64,000 nt of DNA from Malurus cyaneus samueli (Eukaryota; Chordata; Aves; Passeriformes; Maluridae). The stretch is from NCBI GenBank assembly GCA_009741485.1, contig CM019218.1, forward strand, positions 33,480,387 through 33,544,386, given 5' to 3'. Every line of letters begins with the position of its first letter. The stretch's first letter is position 1. The notes under the pieces are model-generated. The model saw only the letters and a list, made by a program, of their open reading frames with translations, ran no database searches and was not told where the DNA came from. The translations under genes were made by a program, and so were the position numbers. Of this stretch, positions 12,101-20,380 are shown piece by piece.

Positions 12101-15100
12101 TTTATACTTCAGTTTGCGTTTGAAAGACAAAAAACGGTTGTATATAAAAAGGGGATTCACTGTCTTTAATGATCTCCTCTTTACAACTCTGCTTTTTGTT
12201 GTAAATTGCCTGCTCTTCTCAGGTATTTTTATCCAGTCTGCAGTATGGGACAAAGTTACAACCCTTTTCTTTGTGTTTTCCAGTTCATGTGTCCCACATC
12301 GGAACAGCAGCTGGCCAAGTGCACGGTTGAGTTGGCTTCTTTGCTTGGTGAGTCAGTTATGATAGGCTATTTAGGACTGAAATGTGTTATTACAATTCTC
12401 TTAGATCCTTGAGGTCAGAGATTTAAGTATTTAGAGCTCATGGATATTTGATTCTCTCTCTCTCTGCAGATTTTTTGCTGTCAATATGGTTGGTTGCTTG
12501 TATTCCCTCCTGCATTTTGCAAAGCAGAGTTGTACAGTGACTAACAATCCTTCAGATCTGTTTCATGTCTCCATTGTTTTTTATTTATTGATATCTTCAT
12601 TTACATATGGGATGTGCTTTCCAGTATTTCTGCCTTTGAAAAACTGTCTTTGAGCCCAACTGTCTCAGGCTTTTTTTCCTTTAAAGTAAGGGCCTTTTCC
12701 ATTAAATTATGCTTTTATGGCTTTTTAAATGGAAAGAATGGAAGTAGCTTGTTTTCTGTGTATTATGACTTCTGTAAACATTTTCATTTTGTTTTTTTTC
12801 CTCTTGCTCTGATGTGTAAATACAATTTTTCTCTGAGCAGGAGCTCGTGATCTCAATTTCTTTTCTTCATGAGCGACCTTCTAATTTCCTGATTTTAGAA
12901 CCTGCTTTAGAAGTTCTGTACATAATTCATTTTTTCAGAAGGCAGTTCACATCTGCATACTGTGAAATTTATTCTGGGGACAGCAGTGTCAGTCTGTCCT
13001 GTTCCATTAGACTGTACCAGGGAAGATCTGGTATCTTCCTTCTGTTTATGTTCATGTGCAGTTAAACACTGTTCAGCTTTACTTTCACTGGTGTGATGTC
13101 AGGTAACTTTGCCTGTAGTCCAAACTATGGACAACTGTTCCATCTGCCTATAGATTTAAATGTTTTACTGTGTTACTCTTATCTCCTTTGCAGTAACACC
13201 TAGGTTTTTTTGTTTGGGCTGACTTTTAACCAACTGGTATTCTTTGTCTGAGGAATATAAATCTCTTCCTATGCCATACTGTCTGTATAGTTTCAAAGCT
13301 CGTAATTTTGCATATTTCCAAACTCCAGTCCTCTTTGGTTCACTGGTTTGTACTCAGTGTGCTGCTGAACCAAGATGATGACTGTAAAAGGAAATAACTC
13401 AGCTGTAGGAGTTCATTTTTCATCCTTTCCTTAGTTTCAGATCGTGTTCCTCTGAGTCCTGGGATCAAATCCCCAGAGAAGAGCCCCAAGGAGCTGCGTG
13501 TAAAGAACAATCCCACCTGTGGCCTTCTGAAACTGCTGTTCTCCATCTGGAAGGAGGACTTTGGGACCTCTGTGCCTGTGCAGCTGATCTTCAGCAAGAA
13601 GAACATTGGTTATTTGGCAGAAGTGGAGCAGCGAGAGGTAAAGCCTGTTCTGATGTGTGAGCTGGGCTGGCCCTCGTGCAGGAATTCTGCCCACCTGCAG
13701 TGCTCACTGTGCTCGTGTGACTGAGGCCAGCAGGGTTTGGTCACTGCTGGCTGCCACTCTTTGTGTGGAGCAGTGAGAGGAGGAACGTGTACAACTTGTC
13801 AGGGATTGTCCCCTGCCTGGGGGTCTCTTGGGAATGCACAGTTTTGTTTAGGAGCCAGTGGCAAAATGGCCCATTTGGCCTAGGATATTGCAAGGACTGG
13901 ACACACGTGGCTGTCCTTGCTTGCATTCTTGTGTCTTTTATCAGCTTGTATTTCTGCAGGCATGTTGGTGTTGTAAGCATCCCAGCCAAAGCTGAAAATC
14001 ACCCTATTTAGTTGCAGGCTAAACCCAGCTTATTTCAGAAGTAAAAGAAATAATTTTTCACACTGTTCTTGATCAGGCAGGAATTAAATACTTGGTGTAT
14101 TTAATTCAATAAATTGAGAATTTTGAGACTTTATAGTAGGATACAATGTATGCACTAAAGGAATTTTTTTCACTCATTTTGGATGTTGCTCTTGTCATAG
14201 TCACACGCAGATAGCTAATGTGCTTGTTCCTTTTCTCCACATTCTGATCCAAAAAGAAAAGTGTGAATTATATATGGATAAAGAAACAAGCACAAAATTA
14301 ATTTCCTTTTGAGTTGTTGATATTTTCTTCTCTCGTGCAGTGGGATTTGTTCCTTTTCTTGCTTCATGGTCTTATAGAGCATGGACTAATGAGAACTAGT
14401 GAGATCCAGAGCTGCCTGCATAGCCTTGAAGAGCTCCCTTGGCCCTCAGTAAGTAACTGGATGTGCATGAACAAAAAGTGAAATAAGAAGTAAAGCCGTA
14501 TGAACAGCCAATCCTTGTATTTCTGTTTCATGTAGATAAGGCCCATAACCTTCCCATCTGTCATTCCTGCTTAATGCAAAGGAAGGACTGGCTTGTTGCT
14601 GGTGTTTGGCTGAAGGCTGTACTTGTGTGAATCCAACATTGCCCATGCAGTGGAAACATTTCCAAGATGATTGTAAACCAGTTTGGAGATAAGCTGGCTC
14701 CGTTACCAGCTCTCAGTTCTAGCTGAGTGTCCTTGTTGGGTTCCAGCTGAGAATGACAGGTTAGGAAGGGTCTTAGCTGACAAGTCTTGCAGGTAAATCC
14801 CTGTGCCTTCTACCAGAAGAATGTGAGAGGAGCTGGAATGTTCTAGAGGAGTCTCACTATTTTGGCCACAGTCAAAATGTAGGACTCCACCCAAATGTCT
14901 TGCTAAAAAGGGATGGTGTTCCAAGGCTGGTGAGCAAGTGCGTGTTGGAGCTGTTTAACCTTTTAAATTGTGGCAGCGATCTTATGTGGGAAGAGTGTGG
15001 GGGTCAGATGTGACACTGGGCATGTCTGCAGGCATTCATCGTCAATTCTGTAGCTTGTCTAGGTTTTTGTAATGGAAAACCATCAAATGTTTAACCTTGT

Positions 15101-15310
15101 AATGTTCTTCATAGAGAAATCAAGTCAGCCTTTTTGTTAATATTTGTTAATAAGGGTTCTCTGGTTTGTATCTGTTTGTTACAGGATTTCATAAAAGACC
15201 TGAAAATGCTGTCCCGAGTATTTGTATCAGAACATCAGATAGAGGAGCCCAGGACTAACCCCTCTGAGCTCACCAGACAATCTCTAGGTACTGTGGCCAC
15301 ACACAGTTAG
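1..15310 (+). CDS. CDAN1: Codanin-1, C-terminal 713 residues (18 exons), 5' part outside window
   Basis: This is the 3' part of CDAN1. Joined exons: 1-192, 820-934, 1695-1838, 2455-2621, 3270-3351, 4027-4116, 5147-5201, 6162-6295, 6980-7083, 8520-8669, 9097-9160, 9668-9746, 10689-10846, 11823-11930, 12284-12347, 13435-13637, 14341-14448 and 15185-15310. All introns are GT-AG and all phases join without a stop. The product matches vertebrate codanin-1 as I know it, with landmarks such as [51 protein letters not shown] and LAVGPRD-like segments. Codanin-1 is known to bind the histone chaperone ASF1 and, through its C-terminal region, CDIN1; mutations cause congenital dyserythropoietic anaemia type I. 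The ASF1-binding segment is expected upstream of this window, while the CDIN1-binding C-terminus is inside it. No promoter is in the window. Identification is by recognition, not a database search. Confidence 0.93.
820..934 (+). CDS. CDAN1: CDAN1 exon
   Basis: Encodes [20 protein letters not shown] and then an acidic stretch ending GEADMDEQ. The acceptor was chosen because an in-frame TGA lies just upstream in the codanin frame, and the AG at 818-819 alone gives phase 2 entry and retains the conserved FNQHLMDSL. The donor GTATTG at 935 is weaker than its neighbours. Confidence 0.88.
1695..1838 (+). CDS. CDAN1: CDAN1 exon
   Basis: A 48-codon, phase 0 to 0 exon. It starts [19 protein letters not shown] and continues into [10 protein letters not shown], one of the most conserved hydrophobic helices in codanin-1. 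Acceptor TTTAG at 1690-1694; donor GTAAGA at 1839. Confidence 0.94.
2455..2621 (+). CDS. CDAN1: CDAN1 exon
   Basis: Encodes [20 protein letters not shown] followed by [19 protein letters not shown] and [15 protein letters not shown]. It matches the helical repeat-like middle of codanin-1. Phase 0 in, phase 2 out (AG carried over), donor GTAAGA. Confidence 0.94.
3270..3351 (+). CDS. CDAN1: CDAN1 exon
   Basis: Completes R and then encodes [20 protein letters not shown] followed by VLGWLFQ. The conserved [15 protein letters not shown] motif identifies it. Acceptor GCAG at 3266-3269; donor GTAGAG at 3352; phase 2 to 0. Confidence 0.93.
4027..4116 (+). CDS. CDAN1: CDAN1 exon
   Basis: A 30-codon phase 0 exon. 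It opens [19 protein letters not shown], like the mammalian IPTVPEDLFF segment, and then is less conserved up to STQAL. Acceptor TTTCAG; donor GTGAGT at 4117. Confidence 0.9.
5147..5201 (+). CDS. CDAN1: CDAN1 exon whose 3' end is duplicated downstream
   Basis: Encodes [18 protein letters not shown] plus the first base of a glycine codon. Acceptor CCAG at 5143-5146; donor GTGAGT at 5202. Bases 5161-5201 and the donor are copied exactly at 5434-5474, inside a 273-bp tandem duplication. The first donor keeps the conserved protein, so it is taken as the functional one. Confidence 0.93.
5161..5706 (+). repeat. 273-bp tandem duplication (two copies), exon 3' end plus intron
   Basis: Copy 1 is 5161-5433 and copy 2 is 5434-5706. 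By eye they differ at only three positions (an A/G after CCCTGGT, and two C/T changes near AATTC and CTATAA), about 99% identity. Each copy starts in the last 41 bases of the CDAN1 exon and includes its splice donor and about 230 bases of intron. Two bases of microhomology (GG) sit at the junction. Recent age or an assembly artefact are both possible. Confidence 0.97.
6162..6295 (+). CDS. CDAN1: CDAN1 exon
   Basis: Completes G and then encodes [20 protein letters not shown] followed by [17 protein letters not shown]. The ELRKLLAS and GGF-RKITPT motifs match codanin-1. Phase 1 to 0; acceptor TCCAG; donor GTAATG at 6296. Confidence 0.94.
6980..7083 (+). CDS. CDAN1: CDAN1 exon
   Basis: Encodes [20 protein letters not shown] and [14 protein letters not shown]. 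This is among the most conserved codanin-1 blocks. Acceptor AACAG; donor GTAAGT at 7084; phase 0 to 2. Confidence 0.95.
7378..8175 (-). mobile_element. CR1 LINE 3'-region remnant, antisense to CDAN1
   Basis: The + strand begins ATGACCTCTGGAGGTCACTT and then GATCCAAACTCCTGCCCAAAG, the reverse complement of the well-known avian CR1 3' region. It continues through CAAAGCTGGACACACTACTCC and GCAGCCTCACAGTGATGAGG, also typical of antisense CR1. Stops and indels show it is old and not coding. Boundaries are approximate. It fills much of the 7084-8519 intron. Confidence 0.85.
8520..8669 (+). CDS. CDAN1: CDAN1 exon
   Basis: Completes K and then encodes [20 protein letters not shown] and a charged stretch to AQALIKGR. 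It matches the codanin-1 ATLVADLVRQAE helix. Acceptor: poly-T followed by GCAG at 8516-8519; donor GTAAGG at 8670; phase 2 to 2. Confidence 0.94.
9097..9160 (+). CDS. CDAN1: CDAN1 exon with coding A9 run
   Basis: Completes E and then encodes [21 protein letters not shown]. The AVR-LLPEET motif is conserved. The three lysines are coded by nine consecutive A (9104-9112), a slippage-prone run, yet the frame is intact. Acceptor TTGCAG; donor GTATGT at 9161; phase 2 to 0. Confidence 0.93.
9668..9746 (+). CDS. CDAN1: CDAN1 exon
   Basis: Encodes [20 protein letters not shown] and LSANIA. The [21 protein letters not shown] pattern is diagnostic for codanin-1. Acceptor TGTAG at 9663-9667; donor GTGAGT at 9747; phase 0 to 1. 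Confidence 0.95.
10689..10846 (+). CDS. CDAN1: CDAN1 exon
   Basis: Completes A and then encodes [16 protein letters not shown], a variable linker, and [16 protein letters not shown]. It matches codanin-1 ALIRREVKAA and C-HHAPLPS-LI-EIK blocks. Acceptor CTGTAG; donor GTACAC at 10847; phase 1 to 0. Confidence 0.93.
10861..10985. repeat. T/G-rich low-complexity stretch
   Basis: Long TTTT/GTTT runs just after a CDAN1 donor; no gene or element recognised. Confidence 0.6.
11823..11930 (+). CDS. CDAN1: CDAN1 exon
   Basis: A 36-codon phase 0 exon starting [19 protein letters not shown] and ending [11 protein letters not shown]. It corresponds to codanin-1 DVLSLAVGPRD through LGQTLRCRQ. Acceptor CACCAAG; donor GTAAAA at 11931. 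The frame stays open about 110 bases upstream of the acceptor, so a longer form cannot be excluded (see findings). Confidence 0.91.
12284..12347 (+). CDS. CDAN1: CDAN1 exon
   Basis: Encodes [21 protein letters not shown]. It matches codanin-1 [21 protein letters not shown]. Acceptor TTCCAG; donor GTGAGT at 12348; phase 0 to 1. Confidence 0.95.
12348..13434. other. CDAN1 1.1-kb intron
   Basis: T-rich intron with a (TC)n run at 12453-12465 that forms a strong but apparently unused acceptor (CTCTCTGCAG at 12460-12469). No coding content was recognised. Confidence 0.55.
13435..13637 (+). CDS. CDAN1: CDAN1 exon
   Basis: Completes V and then encodes [20 protein letters not shown], a variable part, and the conserved [14 protein letters not shown] and [15 protein letters not shown]. 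It belongs to the C-terminal part reported to bind CDIN1. Acceptor CCTTAG; donor GTAAAG at 13638; phase 1 to 0. Confidence 0.94.
14341..14448 (+). CDS. CDAN1: CDAN1 exon
   Basis: Encodes [20 protein letters not shown] and [16 protein letters not shown]. It matches codanin-1 EWDLLLFLLRELVEKGLM and the following helix. Acceptor GTGCAG at 14335-14340; donor GTAAGT at 14449; phase 0 to 0. Confidence 0.95.
15185..15310 (+). CDS. CDAN1: CDAN1 last coding exon with stop TAG
   Basis: Encodes [20 protein letters not shown], a short variable tail and the end LGTVATHS, then TAG at 15308-15310. The position, about 25 residues after the conserved F-DL-LS--F segment, is as expected for the codanin-1 C-terminus. 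Acceptor TTACAG at 15179-15184. Confidence 0.93.
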   Translation, partial: DFIKDLKMLSRVFVSEHQIEEPRTNPSELTRQSLGTVATHS

Positions 15311-16890
15311 CACAGGTGGACTCTGGACAAAAATTACTAACAAAGATGCAAATGGAATTTTTAGCATTTCTGAAAGCTCTTTGCTGGGAGCACACTGAAG
15401 ATAAGAGGTCACTTTGTGCAAAACCTGCACTGGGCTTTCTGTCGTGGACATTTTGCCATGGTGACTCTGCTGAAGGATATACATCAGCAAATGGATCTCC
15501 AAGTCAAAAATCCTTTAAGCACCTTGATTGTGTCTCAGAGCAGCTGTTCTTCAGACTCAGAGACACTTTTTATATTTGTGCAGCAACAGGCTGTGACCAA
15601 ACCCAGGAATCAACTCAAGTTACTTTGTGATCAGAGAGATGGTTTCTTGGTGGCTGTCTCTACCCTCAACTCCATGTGACTTCTCATGTTGTCTTTTAAC
15701 AAAGCCTCTACAGTCAGGGGAAAGAAGAGTGAACCTATATGACACAGAGATGTGCCTATATTTATTTTTCATTGTAAGCTCAGTGTTGAAGGTTTGATTT
15801 TAAGTGTTTTTCCATCTCTTGTTGAAAACAGTACTTGTAATTTCCCAGGGCTTTTAATATAGAAATAAGGGATAAAATATCTGTTTATATTTTTTACTGA
15901 AGACAGTATTTTTAAGACACTTTTATATTTGTAAACATAAATGGCATCTGGCTGCTATTCACTGTTTTTTTGTCATTTTTCTTGCCTTGAGTTTGGGTTT
16001 TATCAGTCAGGAAGTGCTGCAGCAAGAAAACTACAGCCGGGAAGAGCAAAGTAGTGAAGAAGCACTGTGATGTTCCCTGGAGAGTGGGTTTTGAAAGGAG
16101 CCCATTTCTTAGAGGATGCTGGATATTCTCTGCCCTTACAGACAGATTGTCACCACTCCTGTGACTTCCTGTTCACACCACTTTTCTTCACCTGTTTTCT
16201 TGAGCTGGGGTTTGGGGCAGGGACTGCTGGTGAGTAGAAAATGTTTAGATGCTTATCAGCTGTCCCATGGGGTTCCCTCCCCCTGCCTCACAGCAGTGAG
16301 GACATTATTTCCTGTTGTCTGGGAGTGTCCCATTTGTGCAGGTTTTTCCAGAAAGCAAGTTCTGTATTTAAGAATAGCCTCTGGACAAGGTGAAGCCCAG
16401 GGCTGCTCAGCTTGCTAATTAACTAACCTCTTCCCTGTATAAGGTGAGAGAAGGAACATCTTGGAGTCAGTGATTCAAAAAAAACTACAGACAGGACTCA
16501 TTAGGTAGAACTGTGGCTTCTGTTAAAATTCAAACCATGTGGTTCAAACCATGACAATGTGATACAGAAAGAGAAATCATAGAGGCACATCAGTGTCTGA
16601 ATTTTTTGGTGATTTTTCTTGTCTTATTTACTAAGCACTGTATGGAAAGATTTCACAGGTTCCATCTGCATTCCTCTTTTTAGGGATTTTCTGATTTGAA
16701 TGGAAGAGTCCCTAAAAGTAGGCATGCTGCAATACAAATACAAATGGAACAATTCAGTACAAATTTGACAGCAAGTTCACTGTATCATGTCCTACCTGCT
16801 CCCTGAGGCTATTATGTGATGTTTTGCTGCCGATCTCATTTGAAATTATTGTTTGTCATAATAAACATTATTAAATGTCTTGTGTTCAGG
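15311..16890 (+). other. CDAN1: CDAN1 3' UTR (inferred)
   Basis: No open frame here resembles a protein. The stretch is AT-rich with several ATTTA motifs (for example near 15758 and 15890) and ends at a pair of poly(A) signals. The UTR end is inferred from those signals, not from transcript data. Confidence 0.65.
16860..16875 (+). terminator. CDAN1: Poly(A) signals for CDAN1
   Basis: AATAAA at 16860-16865 is followed by ATTAAA at 16870-16875, with a GT-rich stretch from about 16877 to 16890 as a downstream element. It is the first AATAAA after the CDAN1 stop, so cleavage near 16885-16895 is likely. Confidence 0.7.
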
Positions 16891-19573
16891 CTGTCAATAT
16901 AGAACCTCTTGGTACTAGGCTGAAGAGCAAAATGAGGACCTTGTCAAAAGCCATGGGGCAGATAAAGTACAGTACAGACCTCCAGTCTGGCCTGTTGTGC
17001 TGCCACTGAAATGGAACTCTACTTTGTTATGTAAGGGAGGGCAGGGTGGTGGAAGGGGGAAGAAGCTGGAATTCCTATTAATAGAAGAAAAGGTGCTCTT
17101 AGCTCTGGCACCAATTTTATTTGGGATCATAAAACTGTTTGCATAGATATCACGGCCGTTTTCATGAATTCAGCATACTGGATTTCTCCTTCTTTAATGC
17201 AACATGTTTGGAAGTTTTTAAGGTGACCAAGCCCCAGGAGCAGTTTCGAGCAATCAGAAAATGCTGTTGTGGGGCAGGATACAGTTCAGCTGTGGGAACA
17301 GCAGGTAAGAAACACCTCTGTTTCTGTGTTCTTATGGCTCAGTGCAGTGACTCTGGTTCTTGGGCATCCCACAGCCTCAGGCACATGTGTTCTGTAACAC
17401 CAGACACCCCAGACTGCAGCCAAGTTGTGTAACAGGACTCAGGAACAAGCTCCAACCACTGTCTTCTTTTTTAAAATAACTAAAAAAAACAAAACAAAAC
17501 AAAACAAAACCACCCTCAAAAAAAACCACTTTGCTTGGACAAAGCACTGTCCCAGGACCCAGATTTAAGCAATGACTGACTTCTTGGTTCTCATACCCAA
17601 AGTTCATATTCTGTGCCCATTCCTCAGCAGGTAAGTGGGGGACCGACATCTGTTATCACAAACTTGCCTTTGTATTGTCTTTCTTTCCAGCACACTTCCA
17701 TAAAAGGGTATCTCAGCTGGAGCAAAATAAGGTGGGCCACATTTTCTTGTGTAGAAAATATCATTTATTGTGGATATGAAAATAGCAACCTTGATTTAGG
17801 AGCAGAGATGCAACCGTAGGTGGTACAATACAATTGGTTTGATCATCTGCTGCTCAGCAGTAACTTACCAGTTAAGTTGGTTTTTGCCTGTTGTAGCTTA
17901 CCAAATTGGATATCTGCTGGGCTTTTGTTTCTTCCTTCCAAACAAACCACTGCCATACATTAGCAAGTACCATAAAATGTTGTATTTGCAAAAGAAAACA
18001 TTCATATAAATAGGCTTTTTAGTATCAATTGAAGATTGTATTAAAAAAAAGTTACATTAATTCAATACTGATAAAAATAAAACTTAGCTTTGATAGCATA
18101 TAAAAACGCTTCAAACCAAGCACATATAAATAACTTAATTTGTAAACATAGAAAAAAAATATTAAGTATATATAAAAATAAACATCTGATGCACTGTACA
18201 GTAAGACACTATCCTTCATAGGCACTGGCATCATTGATCAACAGGAATCCCCCGAGATGTTTTTCCTACAAAAACTGCTTTATCACTAGTGCCGTGTCTA
18301 AAGTAAAAGGGAAAGAAGCAAAGCACTGAGCAAATCTTTAGTGGGTTGCATGAAGACCCTACCTCCTCTGGACATCTATGGAAGCAGCACTGGGGACAGA
18401 GCCAATATCCTGTGCTGCTGGTTCTGCTCATTATTCCCAGGGCTTTAATGTACAGCCTTGTTCACTCTTCCTTCTGGGTTTCCACTGAAGGGGGGACATT
18501 GACAGGTTACAAATCTGGAAATCTGTCATTTCGCTCAGTTGCAGAAAACTTTTTGCCAGATTACCCATTCTTCCTTGAGGGGTGTGTAAGATGTATGATG
18601 CTCTTAAGTGAACCATGCTCAAAGTGACTCAGGCTTTTAGGAAAAGGCTGAACCTCACCAAAAACAGAACAGTAATGTATTGGTGTTAAGATTGTAACCA
18701 TGATTATCCAAAGATGAAACAAAGCAAATTTGTAAGTGATAGGTTTGGATATCCTACCTGATCGAGTCTGAGGAGGAAGCCATGGGCTGGTATGTATCAA
18801 AACTGCTATTTTCTTAAATATCTTTTCATTTAAGACTCACCATATTAGAAACCTAGAAGTAACATAGAAGCTGAGAGCCAAAATTACACCTGTGCAAAGA
18901 TGTAGTAAACTAGATCTTGGCTCTTGAACTCAAAGGTGGAAAGGGCAGCTAACTTCAGCATATACTGGGAAAACACACCCTGGACTGAAAGTAACTGGTT
19001 AAAGTAGCAGGCACTGACTGCACTAGGGTGGATGCTTGAGTACACATTTCTCACTTGACAAATTCAAAGCAAGAGCTTCTTGAACAATGTTGAACTCTTT
19101 TTAGCATAGCTTAGCAGCTTTTATTGCTTAGATATTCTAAAGTGATTCTGTACTGTTGTGCTGAAGAATTAAATGAAGTTATTTGGATATTTGAGGTGGC
19201 CACGGTTTTGCTTAAATTTAGGAATATGTGAACCAGCTAGGGATTGTGTTGAACAAACATGTAAAGCCTGACAGCAGGAGAGTTTGACTGTTTCACAGAA
19301 GTCCCATGAGGTAATTGAATGGGAAGAGTCTGTAATTGCTGCAGTGAGACAGCTGGTCACACTGGGAACAAAGAAATGTGGTAAGACTGTGACCAGGCTA
19401 TGTTTTCAGCTCTTAATGCATTTGGGTCAAAGTGTAGAAGGGCTGATGAAAAAAGCCATTGTTGAAAAATGTTGGAGCTACTCTTACTTGCAGGATTTAA
19501 ATTCTAGAAACAAGCTGATTACTGAATGCTACCCTATCCATGACAGGGTCACTGTTTAGAACTGTTTGGTTTC
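16891..19573. other. Intergenic stretch between convergent genes
   Basis: No gene can be supported here. It holds an (AAAAC)n run at 17481-17511, AT-rich DNA at 17930-18200 and a TTTATT (reverse AATAAA) at 17764, which could be a distal STARD9 poly(A) signal. Short open frames show no conserved protein pattern. Confidence 0.6.
17481..17511. repeat. (AAAAC)n simple repeat
   Basis: An A-run followed by about four to five AAAAC units. Confidence 0.9.
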
Positions 19574-19579
19574 TTTATT
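19574..19579 (-). terminator. STARD9: Candidate STARD9 poly(A) signal
   Basis: TTTATT on the + strand reads AATAAA on the - strand, about 700 bases past the STARD9 stop, and is the first such hexamer met. Others lie at 19118 and 17764. Which is used cannot be decided from sequence. Confidence 0.45.
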
Positions 19580-20278
19580 TCAAAGCACCTGATTCTGCAG
19601 CACAGTAGAACTGTGTCCTGAGGTATGGTGGTGTCAACTGATGCTGCATAGTGGCAATCTGAAACACCCTACACTGGCTGCAAGCAGTCAGCCAAATACA
19701 GGAAAAAAAATCTATCCAAGGTGGAGGATGACTGGTGAATATTGCACTGCTTTAACTTCTGTCTTCAAGGCGAAGGAGGATGGGGAGCCAGCTAAGAGAA
19801 ATTATTTATCTGCACAGTCAGGAATTCTGCATTTGGTACTTATCATTAGGAAGTGGCTTTGCAGCTCTGCTCAAGAGCTTGCAAAAGGGCTCAGGCCACA
19901 TAGATAGTGCTTCCAGCCTAGAATTACGTAAAGAAGTTGATCTCTCAAGCCACTTGGAAACAGGAATTACATAATACACTCTGTGATTCTTGTAAAGCAA
20001 AGTCTCTTCCTCTGCTCTTTATAGAGCAGCACACTTCTCATCCCTGGAGGTTTTCCACTGCTGTCTCCAGGATAGGCTCCCCACGAAACTTGCTGCATTT
20101 CTTCTAAAGCAGTATTGGCTAAAACAAGTGAGCCTTTTCTCTGGCTGTACTTCCATATAGTCCAGCAGTAGCACAGGCTCCTCAGGTGAGGCTTGGTGGG
20201 GGCTGCCTTGGGAGGCAGCATTTTCCATGTCCCTTTCTGGCTGTCAGCTGCTCCTCAGTGTCCAGCAGTGTCCCAGCA
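19580..20278 (-). other. STARD9: STARD9 3' UTR (inferred)
   Basis: The stretch from the STARD9 stop to the first candidate poly(A) signal. No conserved coding content was found. The true UTR may be longer if a distal signal is used. Confidence 0.5.
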
Positions 20279-20380
20279 CTAGGCAGTGAGCAGGTGAGCC
20301 AGCCGAGCAATGACCAGGGGCTGCCGCTTGGCCATGGAGCTCAGGAGCCTGGCAGGGATGGCCGGGGCACCAAGATCCAC
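20279..20380 (-). CDS. STARD9: STARD9 last coding exon: START C-terminal helix and stop
   Basis: Encodes [20 protein letters not shown] and [13 protein letters not shown], then TAG (20281-20279). The long C-terminal helix caps the START lipid pocket; mammals end with a similar [11 protein letters not shown]. Acceptor CTGCAG (20386-20381). Confidence 0.95.
   Translation of the reverse strand: MDLGAPAIPARLLSSMAKRQPLVIARLAHLLTA

Noticed and set aside
12460..12470. Strong acceptor-like (TC)n-GCAG in a CDAN1 intron
   Set aside because: The following sequence has no codanin-like coding content or phase-matched donor.
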